Assembly (NCBI GenBank): GCA_942491185.1 | Contig: CALOAB010000016.1 | Coordinates: 124,001-188,000 of the forward strand | Source: SLRI01 sp942491185 | Lineage (GTDB): Bacteria; Pseudomonadota; Alphaproteobacteria; Geminicoccales; Geminicoccaceae | Direction of reading: 5' to 3' | DNA length: 64,000 nt | Shown: in pieces, positions 8,074-16,710 of the stretch | How the letters are laid out: every line of letters begins with the position of its first letter | Position numbering within the stretch: position 1 is the first letter of the stretch | Translations under genes and position numbers: made by a program | The notes under the pieces: generated by a model | The model's database searches: none | Seen by the model: only the letters and a program-made list of their open reading frames with translations | Told to the model about the DNA's origin: nothing

Positions 8074-9999
8074 ATGCTTCGAAGACTGCTCTTGGCCAGT
8101 GCGCTCACCGGCGGGTTGGTGTTGCCCGCTGCGGCTCAGTTCGTGCCGTCAGAGGAATCGCTCTCCGGCCTGTATCCGGGCAAGGCCTACTCGCCCTACG
8201 CCCAACGCAGCTTCCCCGACCGGCTGCTCTGGGGCGACACCCACCTGCATACCGGGCTCTCGATGGACGCCGGGCTCTTCGGTGCCCGGCTCGGCCTCGA
8301 CGACGCCTACCGCTTCGCCCGCGGCGAGGAGGTGGTCGCATCCAGCGGCCAGCCTGCCAAGCTCGCCCGGCCACTGGACTGGCTGGTGATCGCCGACCAT
8401 TCCGACGGCATGGGCTTCTTCAACGACATGGCCCAGGGCAAGCCCGGCATCATTTCCTTCGAGCAGGGGCGCCGCTGGTACGACGGCCTGCAGGAAGGGG
8501 GCGAGGCCTCGACCGCCGCCGCCCTCGATCTGATCACCACTTTCTCGCAAGGCGAGATCAATCCGGAAATGATGGCCGAGTACTCGCCGGGCGGTAAGAC
8601 CTACGCGTCGATCTGGGACAAGGTCGTCGACGCCGCCGAGCGCTTCAACGATCCGGGCAACTTCACCGCACTCATCGGCTTCGAGTGGACCTCGCTGGTC
8701 GCCGGCAACAACCTGCACCGCAACGTCATCTTCCGCGACGGCGCGGGCAAGGCCGGGCAGGTGGTGCCCTACACCACCCAGGCGCCCGTCGGCTCGACCG
8801 ATCCGCTCGATCTCTACGCCTACCTCGAGAACTACGAGGTCAAGACCGGCGGCTCGGCGCTGGCTCTGGCGCATAACGGCAATCTCTCGAACGGGCTGAT
8901 GTTCCCGGTCGATGCGCAATACACCGGCCGCGAGATCGATGCCTCCTATGTCGAGCAGCGGGCACGCTGGGAGCCGATGTACGAGGTGACGCAGATCAAG
9001 GGCGATGGCGAGACCCATCCCTATCTCTCGCCCGACGATTCCTTCGCCGACTACGAGACCTGGGATGCGGGCAATCTCGACCTCAGCGAGGCCAAGACCG
9101 ACGCCATGCTCGAGCACGAATATGCAAGGCAGGCGATGCTGAACGGGCTCCTGCTCGCCGAGCGCTTCGGCACCAATCCCTACAAATTCGGGCTCATCGG
9201 TTCGACCGACAGCCACACCGCGCTCACGGCGGTCGAGGAGGACAACTTCTTCGGCAAGGCGACCAACGCCGAACCGTCGCCCACGCGGATGGCGCACCCC
9301 TTCACCAAGACCGCGAACGGCGTCTTCGAGGGCTACGAGCTGGTCGCCTCGGGCTACACCGCCGTCTGGGCCGAGGACAACACGCGCGAGGCCATCTGGG
9401 ACGCGATGGCCAGGAAGGAAGTCTATGCCACGACCGGGCCGCGGATGATGGTCCGGATGTTCGGCGGCTGGGAATTCACCGCCGATGATCTGAACAGCCG
9501 CCAGCCGGCGTTTCTCGGCTACGAGAAGGGCGTGCCAATGGGCGGCGATTTTCGGGCCAGGACTGGCGACGCGGCACCATCCTTAATGGTTTATGCCCTG
9601 CGTGATCCGATCGGCGCCAATCTCGACCGCATCCAGATCGTCAAGGGCTGGCTCGACGCCGATGGCAACACTCAAGAACATGTCTACGACGTCGCCTGGT
9701 CGGGTGGCCGCGAGCCGGGCGCCGATGGGCTCGTGCCGCCGGTCGGCAACACGGTCGACATCGAGGCTGCCAATTGGCTGAACACAATCGGTGCGGCCGA
9801 GCTTGCGACGGTCTGGACCGACCCCGATTTCGACCCGGCGCAGCCCGCCTTCTACTACGCCAGGATTCTCGAGATCCCCACACCACGCTGGGTCGTCTAC
9901 GACGCCTTCCGCTTCGGCATCGACATCCCCGAGGGCGCCGAGACGATCCACCAGGAACGCGCCTACACCTCGCCCATCTGGTACGACCCGGCAGGCTGA
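8074..9999 (+). CDS. DUF3604 family exported protein (copy 1)
   Basis: 641 residues with a signal peptide (MLRRLLLASALTGGLVLPAAAQ). It belongs to DUF3604 (PF12228), large exported proteins with PHP-like, putative metal-binding motifs: GDTHLHTGLSMDAG near residue 54, IADHSDGMG near 105, AHNGNLSNG near 266 and GSTDSHTAL near 375. These His/Asp clusters suggest a metallohydrolase, but I know of no established reaction. The C-terminus AYTSPIWY is shared by all four copies here. A good ribosome site (GGGAGGGAAGG) precedes ATG 8074. The linked arylsulfatase and sulfotransferases suggest a link to sulfated or esterified organic compounds. Confidence 0.85.
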   Translation: MLRRLLLASALTGGLVLPAAAQFVPSEESLSGLYPGKAYSPYAQRSFPDRLLWGDTHLHTGLSMDAGLFGARLGLDDAYRFARGEEVVASSGQPAKLARPLDWLVIADHSDGMGFFNDMAQGKPGIISFEQGRRWYDGLQEGGEASTAAALDLITTFSQGEINPEMMAEYSPGGKTYASIWDKVVDAAERFNDPGNFTALIGFEWTSLVAGNNLHRNVIFRDGAGKAGQVVPYTTQAPVGSTDPLDLYAYLENYEVKTGGSALALAHNGNLSNGLMFPVDAQYTGREIDASYVEQRARWEPMYEVTQIKGDGETHPYLSPDDSFADYETWDAGNLDLSEAKTDAMLEHEYARQAMLNGLLLAERFGTNPYKFGLIGSTDSHTALTAVEEDNFFGKATNAEPSPTRMAHPFTKTANGVFEGYELVASGYTAVWAEDNTREAIWDAMARKEVYATTGPRMMVRMFGGWEFTADDLNSRQPAFLGYEKGVPMGGDFRARTGDAAPSLMVYALRDPIGANLDRIQIVKGWLDADGNTQEHVYDVAWSGGREPGADGLVPPVGNTVDIEAANWLNTIGAAELATVWTDPDFDPAQPAFYYARILEIPTPRWVVYDAFRFGIDIPEGAETIHQERAYTSPIWYDPAG

Positions 10000-10176
10000 G
10001 GTTGCGGCGAGAGCGGTGCGCGGATTGCATCTGATACCGTGGCCGGGAGGCACTGCCGCCATCGTGGTATTTCGACGGCAGGGCTCGGGCCATAGTCGCT
10101 GGTCATGAGGATGCCTGTTACCAGCGTGTCGAGTCGCTGATTGGCCGGCGGTCGACAATCAAAAGGAACGGACGCT

Positions 10177-12108
10177 ATGTCTTATCGTCTCGCTTTGGCC
10201 ATGGGAGCCGTCAGCATAGCCGTCCTCGGCGGCAAAGGGGTGGCCGCCCAGGATACCGGTCACTCTTTCGACATGACGATTGATCCGGCAGCGATCAGTG
10301 AAACGCAACGACTCGGCCCGCGCAGCTTCTCTCCTTACGCCAACCGGGCGTTCCCGACCCGGCCGCTTTGGGGTGACCAGCATGTCCATACCGGCTGGTC
10401 GTTCGATGCCGGCTTCATCAACGGATTGAGCCCCGAGGATGCGCTGCGCTTCGCCCGCGGCGAGCAGGTCATGTCGACGTTCGGCGTCCCGGTCCAGCTC
10501 TCGCGACCGCTCGACTGGTTGGCGATGACCGACCACTCCGACCTCCTGGGCGTCACCGCGGCGGTTCGCGGCGGTGATCCCGCGCTCATGGAGGACGAGA
10601 CGCTTGCGCGCTGGAGCGGAGAGATGGCGGCCGGGATCGAGCGCGCCGTAAGTGCCGCTATGGAGGCCATTCAGATGCAGGGCGAGGGCACGTTGCCTGA
10701 AGCCGCGCAGCTGCCGGAATTCTTCGAGCGCTCCTGGCACGACTACACCGAGATCATCGAGCGCTTCAATGAGCCCGGCCGCTTCTCGGCCATGATCGGC
10801 TATGAATGGACGCCCAATCCGGGCCCCGGCAACAACCTGCACCGCAATGTCATCTATCGCGGCGACAAGTTGGAGGCCGACCGGAAGGTGCCCTTCACGA
10901 CATTCGATAGCGTCGATCCCGAGGATCTCTGGGAGTGGATGGGTGCCTACGAGGAGGAGACGGGCGGCCAGGTGTTGGCCATCCCGCACAACGGCAATCT
11001 CTCCAACGGCCTGATGTTCGCCTTCGAGACCTATGGCAGCGAGCCGCTCACCCTGGACTACGCCCTGCGTCGCCAACGCTGGGAGCCACTCTACGAGGTG
11101 ACCCAGATCAAGGGCGACGGCGAGGCGCATCCTTTGCTGTCACCGGACGATGCGTTCGCCGACTTCGAGACCTGGGACGAGGGCAACCTCAACCTGATCC
11201 CGAAGGAAGAGGGGATGATCGAGCACGAGTATGCGCGCGAGGCGCTCAAGAACGGCCTGCTGCTCGAGGCCCAGCTCGGCGCCAATCCCTTCAAGTTCGG
11301 CCTCGCCGGCGGCACGGACACGCACACCGCACTCACCACTGCCGAGGAGGACAACTTCTTCGGCAAGCATTCGGGTGTCGAACCGTCGCCACAACGTTGG
11401 GAGCACGTTACGCTCGCTTTTGGCGACCGGCAGATTCTCGGCTGGCGGATGGCCGGCGCCGGCTGGACTGCCGTCTGGGCCACCGCGAACACCCGCGAGG
11501 CGATCTGGGATGCGATGCAGCGCCGCGAGGTCTACGCCTCGAGCGGCCCGCGCATCTCGGTCCGCTTCTTCGGCGGCTGGGACTTCACGGCCGAGGACGC
11601 CGGGGCCCGCGAGCCCGGCTGGATCGGCTACGACAAGGGTGTGCCCATGGGCGCCGACCTGCCGGCGGCCCCGGAGAGTGCGAGCCCGACCTTCCTGGTC
11701 GCCGCTGTCCGCGACCCGATCGGCGGCAATCTCGACCGTATCCAGATCGTCAAGGGCTGGCTGGATGCCGCCGGCGAGACGCATGAGCAGGTCTACGACG
11801 TCGCCTGGTCGGGCGGCCGCGAGCCGGGGCCGGACGGCAAGCTGCCCGCCGTAGGCAACACCGTCGATGTCGCCAACGCCACCTGGACCAACACCATCGG
11901 CGCGCCGGAGCTGATCACCGTCTGGGCGGACCCCGACTTCGACCCGGATCAGGCCGCTTTCTACTATGCTCGCGTGCTGCAGATCCCGACGCCACGCTGG
12001 ACCGCCTACGAGGCCCAGCGCTTCGAGATCGAGATGCCAGACGAAGTCCCGATGACACTCCAGGAGCGCGCCTACACCTCGCCTATCTGGTACACGCCAG
12101 AGGGCTAG
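10177..12108 (+). CDS. DUF3604 family exported protein (copy 2)
   Basis: 643 residues, second DUF3604 paralogue. It carries the same motifs as copy 1: GDQHVHTGWSFDAG near residue 65, MTDHSDLLG near 115, PHNGNLSNG near 270 and GGTDTHTAL near 380, ending in AYTSPIWYTPEG. ATG 10177 is preferred over the in-frame codon at 10141 because it follows AAAAGGAACGG and begins a signal peptide (MSYRLALAMGAVSIAVLGG). It is separated from copy 1 by 177 bp and has a different N-terminal spacer, so it may have its own promoter. Confidence 0.85.
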   Translation: MSYRLALAMGAVSIAVLGGKGVAAQDTGHSFDMTIDPAAISETQRLGPRSFSPYANRAFPTRPLWGDQHVHTGWSFDAGFINGLSPEDALRFARGEQVMSTFGVPVQLSRPLDWLAMTDHSDLLGVTAAVRGGDPALMEDETLARWSGEMAAGIERAVSAAMEAIQMQGEGTLPEAAQLPEFFERSWHDYTEIIERFNEPGRFSAMIGYEWTPNPGPGNNLHRNVIYRGDKLEADRKVPFTTFDSVDPEDLWEWMGAYEEETGGQVLAIPHNGNLSNGLMFAFETYGSEPLTLDYALRRQRWEPLYEVTQIKGDGEAHPLLSPDDAFADFETWDEGNLNLIPKEEGMIEHEYAREALKNGLLLEAQLGANPFKFGLAGGTDTHTALTTAEEDNFFGKHSGVEPSPQRWEHVTLAFGDRQILGWRMAGAGWTAVWATANTREAIWDAMQRREVYASSGPRISVRFFGGWDFTAEDAGAREPGWIGYDKGVPMGADLPAAPESASPTFLVAAVRDPIGGNLDRIQIVKGWLDAAGETHEQVYDVAWSGGREPGPDGKLPAVGNTVDVANATWTNTIGAPELITVWADPDFDPDQAAFYYARVLQIPTPRWTAYEAQRFEIEMPDEVPMTLQERAYTSPIWYTPEG

Positions 12109-12301
12109 TGCGCGATCGACGTCAGTCGCGCGACTTGGCCCGCCAGCCCTGGCAGTCCGTGGCGCAGCTCCTTGTCCTCATGCCGACTTGTTGCTGCGTT
12201 CGGCAAAGGCAGCACCTATCACGCGTCGCGCCGCTCATGCTCGCCAAAGTGCGCCAAGAAGAAGGCCACGCGGCCGGGTTCGGGATTGCCGTGAAGAGCG
12301 G

Positions 12302-13015
12302 TTAAGCTTGGGCTTCGGGCAGCCGATCGAGGCTCGCCTCGAGATGGGCCTTGAGGCGGGCCGGGCTGACGATGCGGATGCGTCGGTAATCGGCCTCGAT
12401 CAGGCCCAGCTCGCGCAGCCGCTTGAGCTGGCCGGCGAACGCCGTCCGCGATAGCGCACACATCCGGGCAAGGTCGCTCTGGCTGACCTCGATCTCGGCG
12501 GCCGCCTGGCACTTGCCGTCGCGGCAGCCGGCGAGGTGGAGGAGGATCGCCGCGACCCGGGCGGTGGTCTGGCGGATCATCAGGTCGTTGGCGACGGCGA
12601 TGGCGATGTCGCTGTGGATCACCGCGAGCAGCGCCAGCCACCGCCAGTTGCCGGGCGCGGCCGCGAGGATCCGGTCGAGCTCGGCCAGCGGCACGAAGGC
12701 CAGCGTGCTCGGTCTGGTGGCAACGGCGCCGACCCGGCGGGGTGTCCGCGCGACCAGCGCCGCCTCGCCGATCCAGGCGCCCGGATGCAGCAGGTGCGCC
12801 ACGTGCAGGCCGTGCTCGGCCGAGGCGATCTCGATGGCGATCGTGCCGCTGGCCACGCCCCAGAGCCCGCCCGGCGGATCGTCGAAGCCATAGACCGTCT
12901 CGCCGCGGGCGAACGTCCTGAGCCGACAGGCGGCAAGCACGCTCGTGCGGAACGCCTCGGGCGTGGCCGCGAGCCAGCCGGTCTCGTCGAGGGAGCGAAG
13001 CGCCGGGTCGATCAT
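12302..13015 (-). CDS. Crp/Fnr-family transcriptional regulator
   Basis: 237 residues. An N-terminal cyclic-nucleotide-binding-type barrel (about residues 20-145; FARGETVYGFDDPPGG, HPGAWIGEAALV) is joined by a long helix to a C-terminal winged helix (about 165-230) with the recognition region SQSDLARMCALSRTAFAGQLKRL, shown here in pieces only. No Cys cluster of the Fnr iron-sulfur type is seen, so the ligand is unclear. It is transcribed away from the arylsulfatase gene, and a candidate operator lies between the two starts. It is the obvious candidate controller of the sulfatase and flanking DUF3604 genes (inference). Confidence 0.85.
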   Translation of the reverse strand: MIDPALRSLDETGWLAATPEAFRTSVLAACRLRTFARGETVYGFDDPPGGLWGVASGTIAIEIASAEHGLHVAHLLHPGAWIGEAALVARTPRRVGAVATRPSTLAFVPLAELDRILAAAPGNWRWLALLAVIHSDIAIAVANDLMIRQTTARVAAILLHLAGCRDGKCQAAAEIEVSQSDLARMCALSRTAFAGQLKRLRELGLIEADYRRIRIVSPARLKAHLEASLDRLPEAQA

Positions 13016-13032
13016 TCCTGGCCGCCAGTGAT

Positions 13033-13048
13033 TGTCAAGATATTGGCA
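13033..13048. promoter_or_regulatory. Candidate Crp/Fnr-type operator
   Basis: An imperfect inverted repeat TGTCAA-GATA-TTGGCA (5 of 6 positions symmetric, 4-bp spacer) has the half-site spacing typical of Crp/Fnr-family operators. It lies 18 bp upstream of the regulator's start and about 100 bp upstream of the sulfatase start, in the only intergenic space they share. Pattern recognition only. Confidence 0.35.
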
Positions 13049-13147
13049 GAGTAGTGGTGCCGGCCGGTCTACACCAGCTATCAAGTGCCAGACGGCATCA
13101 CCGGCCCGACCGTCACGATCACGATCGCCAATCCAGGGAGCGAAGCA

Positions 13148-14725
13148 TTGACCAGACTCTTGGCCGTCACCGCGGCCGCCGTCAGCCTCGTTGCCGGCGC
13201 CGCATTTGCCCAGACCGAGCAGCCGAACATCCTCGTCATCTGGGGCGACGACATCGGCTACTGGAACCTCAGCTACAACAATCGCGGCATGATGGGCTAC
13301 CAGACACCGCATATCGACCGCATCGCTGCCGAAGGCGTGACCTTCACCGACTATTACGGCGAGCAGTCCTGCACCGCCGGCCGCGCTGCCTTCATCACCG
13401 GCCAGTCGGGCATCCGCACCGGCCTCTTGAAGGTCGGCATGCCCGGCGCCGAGGTCGGCCTGCAGCCCGAGGATCCGACGCTCGCCGAGCTGTTGAAGAA
13501 CCACGGCTACCGCACGGCGCAATTCGGCAAGAATCATCTGGGCGACCGCAACGAATACCTGCCCACGGTGCACGGGTTCGATGAATTCTTCGGCAATCTC
13601 TATCACCTCAACGCCGAGGAGGAGCCGGAGAACCCCAACTATCCTAAAGACCCCGCTTTTCGGGCGAATTTTGGGCCGCGCGGCGTGCTGCGTTGCAGCG
13701 CCACCGACACCGAGAGTGACGAAGTCGATCCGCGCTTCGGCCCAATGGGCGCGCAGATCTGCGAGGACACTGGCCCGCTGACCGCCGAGCGGATGAAGAC
13801 CGTGGACCAGGAGTTCCTCGACGCCTCGCTCGCCTTCATCGAGCAGGCGCACGAAGCCGGCGAGCCCTTCTTCGTCTGGCACAACTCGACGCGAATGCAC
13901 TACTACACCCATATCGGCGACGACTATGACGGGGCGTCCGGGCTCAACTTCTACGCCGACGGCATGCTCGAGCACGACGACGACGTCGGCGCCCTCCTGG
14001 CCAAGCTCGACGAGCTGGGCATCGCCGACAACACCATCGTCTACTACTCGACCGACAACGGCCCCCACTACAACCAGTGGCCGGACGGCGGCATCACGCC
14101 GTTCCGCGGCGAGAAGAACACCAACTGGGAAGGCGGCTACCGCGTGCCCGCGGCGATCCGCTGGCCGGGCGTCATACCCGCGGGCACGGTCAAGAACGGC
14201 GTCGTCTCGCACAACGACATCCTGCCCACGATGATGGCCGCCGTCGGCGAGCCCGACATCAAGGAGAAGCTGCTCCAGGGCCACGAGGCGGCGGGCAAGA
14301 CCTTCCGCGTCCATCTCGACGGCTTCAACCTGCTGCCCTACCTGACCGGCGAGACCGAGGAGAGCCCGCGCCGCGCCTTCTTCTACTTCTCCGACGACGG
14401 CGATCTCGTCGGCCTGCGCTACGAGCGCTGGAAGGCCGTGTTCGCCGAGCAGCGCGCCCGGAAGTTCGATGTCTGGCGCGATCCGTTCGTGACCCTGCGC
14501 GCGCCCAAGATCTTCGACTTGCGCATGGATCCGTTCGAGCGCGGTGACACCGACAGCAACAACTACAATGAATGGTGGAGCCGGAACGCCTTCCTGCTGA
14601 TCGGGATGCAGGCCTTCGTCGCCGAGAAGATCCAGACGCTGGCGGCCTTTCCGCCGCGCCAGAGCCCAGCGTCGTTCAACCTCGACCAGGTGCTGGCGAC
14701 CATGCAGGCGACGAGCAACAACTGA
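13148..14725 (+). CDS. Exported arylsulfatase (type I, Cys-type)
   Basis: 525 residues. It has a signal peptide (TRLLAVTAAAVSLVAGAAFAQ), the metal-binding ILVIWGDDIG, and the sulfatase signature CTAGR at Cys75-Arg79, where Cys is converted to formylglycine. Later STDNGPHYNQWPDGG carries the second Asp-Asn metal pair. It should hydrolyse a sulfate ester in the periplasm or outside. The start is taken as TTG 13148: it follows GGGAG by about seven bases and begins the signal peptide, while the longer in-frame option from 13085 would bury it. It is followed by two DUF3604 genes in the same direction. No formylglycine-generating enzyme gene is in the window. Confidence 0.88.
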   Translation: MTRLLAVTAAAVSLVAGAAFAQTEQPNILVIWGDDIGYWNLSYNNRGMMGYQTPHIDRIAAEGVTFTDYYGEQSCTAGRAAFITGQSGIRTGLLKVGMPGAEVGLQPEDPTLAELLKNHGYRTAQFGKNHLGDRNEYLPTVHGFDEFFGNLYHLNAEEEPENPNYPKDPAFRANFGPRGVLRCSATDTESDEVDPRFGPMGAQICEDTGPLTAERMKTVDQEFLDASLAFIEQAHEAGEPFFVWHNSTRMHYYTHIGDDYDGASGLNFYADGMLEHDDDVGALLAKLDELGIADNTIVYYSTDNGPHYNQWPDGGITPFRGEKNTNWEGGYRVPAAIRWPGVIPAGTVKNGVVSHNDILPTMMAAVGEPDIKEKLLQGHEAAGKTFRVHLDGFNLLPYLTGETEESPRRAFFYFSDDGDLVGLRYERWKAVFAEQRARKFDVWRDPFVTLRAPKIFDLRMDPFERGDTDSNNYNEWWSRNAFLLIGMQAFVAEKIQTLAAFPPRQSPASFNLDQVLATMQATSNN

Positions 14726-14782
14726 CAACGGGCACAGGCGGGTCGGGCACCAGCTGCCCGGCCCGACCATGGGAGGGCGCAA

Positions 14783-16702
14783 ATGAGCAACATCTGTCGC
14801 GGATTGGCGTTGGCCATGGCCGTCCTGCCCCTGGCAGCGATGGCCCAGGACGCCATCAACCCGCTGGGCCTCGAGGACATCGTCAAGGGCCGGCCCTACT
14901 CGCCCTATGCCGACCGCGCGTTTCCGACGAATGTCTATTTCGGCGACACCCACGCCCACACCGCGCTTTCCGCCGACGCGGGCGGTGGCGGCACCCGGCT
15001 CCTGCCACGCGACAGCTACCGCTTCGCCCGGGGCGAGCAGGTGATCTCGAACACCGGCCAGCCGGTGAAGCTGGCGCGGCCGTTCGATTTCTACATGATC
15101 ACCGACCACTCGGACGGCATGGGTGCCATCACCGACATCATCGGCGGCGCGCCCAACATCATGGCCGATCCGCAGGGTGCCGCGTTCAACCGCGCCTTCA
15201 ACGCGGGTGGCACCGAGGCGCTCCGGGCAGCGCAGGAGATGGTCCGGCTATTCGCGCAGGGCGAGCTGCCCGAGGCCTTGAACTACCAGCCCGGCAACCC
15301 GGCCTACCGGCGGGTCTGGCTGGACATCATCCAGGCCGCCGAGGAATTCAACGATCCTGGCGTCTTCACCACCTTCATCGCCTATGAATGGACCTCGCTG
15401 GTCTCGGGCAACAACCTGCACCGCAACGTCATCTTCCGCGACGGGCCCGAGCGTGCGGGCCAGGTCGAGCCCTACACCACCACTCCGCCGATCGGCTCGC
15501 AAGACCCGCGCGATCTCTGGGCCTGGCTGCAGATGTACGAGGACACGACCGGCGGCGACGTGCTCGCCATCCCGCACAACGGCAACCTCTCCAACGGCAT
15601 GATGTTCGCGCTCCAGGACGATTTCGCCGACGGCGCGCCGCTCGATGCCGACTACGCCCAGACGCGGCAGAAGTGGGAGCGGCTCTACGAGACGACCCAG
15701 ATCAAGGGCGACGGCGAGGCGCACCCGCTGCTCTCGACCGAGGACGAGCTCGCCGATTTCGAGACCTGGGACATGGGCAATCTCGACCTATCCGAGGCGA
15801 AGACGCCCGAGATGCTGCCGGCCGAGTATGCCCGCTCCGGCCTGCAGCGCGGCCTGCTCCTCGAGGATCAGCTCGGCACCAACCCGTTCAAGTTCGGCCT
15901 GGTCGGCGGCAGCGACAACCATGTGGGCCTGACCACGCCCGACAACGACAACTTCTTCGGCAAGTTCACGGCCTACGAGCCGAACCCCGAGCGCTCCACC
16001 CACCTGAGCAAGGAGAACACCGAGAACGGCGCCCAGCTCTACGCCTGGCAATACATCACCGCCGGCCTCACCGCCGTCTGGGCCGAGGAGAACACGCGCG
16101 GTGCCCTCTTCGACGCCATGGAGCGGCGCGAGGTCTACGCCACCACCGGCCCCCGCATGCGGGTCCGCTTCTTCGGCGGCTGGGACTTCGAGGCCGCCGA
16201 CGCGCTCCGCCGCGACCTGGCGCTGGTCGGCTACGGCAAGGGCGTGCCGATGGGCGCCGACCTGCCGGCAGGCGAGGGGGCGCCGTCCTTCCTCGTCTAC
16301 GCGCTGCGCGATCCCATCGGCGCCAATCTCGACCGCGTGCAGATCGTCAAGGGCTGGATCGATGCCGCGGGCCAGCCGCAGGAGAAGGTCCACGACGTCG
16401 CCTGGTCGGACGAGCGCGCGCCCGGCCCGGACGGCAAGCTGCCGGCCGTGGGCTCGACCGTCGACCTCTCGATCCCCAGCTGGACCAACACCATCGGTGC
16501 CGCCGAGCTCGGTGCCGTCTGGACCGACCCCGACTTCGACCCCACGCTCCGCGCCTTCTACTATGCGCGGGTCATCGAGATCCCGACGCCCCGCTGGACC
16601 GCCTACGACCGGGTCAAGTTCGACCTCGACCTGCCGGGCCACATCCCGCTCGAGACGCAGGAGCGCGCCTACACCTCGCCCATCTGGTACACGCCCGGCT
16701 GA
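14783..16702 (+). CDS. DUF3604 family exported protein (copy 3)
   Basis: 639 residues, third DUF3604 paralogue, with signal peptide MSNICRGLALAMAVLPLAAMAQ. Motifs are GDTHAHTALSADAG, ITDHSDGMG, PHNGNLSNGMMF and GGSDNHVGLT (the last differs from the SHT/THT of copies 1 and 2). It starts 57 bp after the sulfatase stop behind GGGAGGGCGCAA, and ends 8 bp before copy 4, so sulfatase, copy 3 and copy 4 look like one operon. Confidence 0.85.
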   Translation: MSNICRGLALAMAVLPLAAMAQDAINPLGLEDIVKGRPYSPYADRAFPTNVYFGDTHAHTALSADAGGGGTRLLPRDSYRFARGEQVISNTGQPVKLARPFDFYMITDHSDGMGAITDIIGGAPNIMADPQGAAFNRAFNAGGTEALRAAQEMVRLFAQGELPEALNYQPGNPAYRRVWLDIIQAAEEFNDPGVFTTFIAYEWTSLVSGNNLHRNVIFRDGPERAGQVEPYTTTPPIGSQDPRDLWAWLQMYEDTTGGDVLAIPHNGNLSNGMMFALQDDFADGAPLDADYAQTRQKWERLYETTQIKGDGEAHPLLSTEDELADFETWDMGNLDLSEAKTPEMLPAEYARSGLQRGLLLEDQLGTNPFKFGLVGGSDNHVGLTTPDNDNFFGKFTAYEPNPERSTHLSKENTENGAQLYAWQYITAGLTAVWAEENTRGALFDAMERREVYATTGPRMRVRFFGGWDFEAADALRRDLALVGYGKGVPMGADLPAGEGAPSFLVYALRDPIGANLDRVQIVKGWIDAAGQPQEKVHDVAWSDERAPGPDGKLPAVGSTVDLSIPSWTNTIGAAELGAVWTDPDFDPTLRAFYYARVIEIPTPRWTAYDRVKFDLDLPGHIPLETQERAYTSPIWYTPG

Positions 16703-16710
16703 CGGAGTCC

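Noticed and set aside
12302..15109. 935-residue minus-strand open frame
   Set aside because: Only the last 237 residues (the Crp/Fnr regulator from 13015) are coding; the rest is the antisense of the arylsulfatase and DUF3604 genes.
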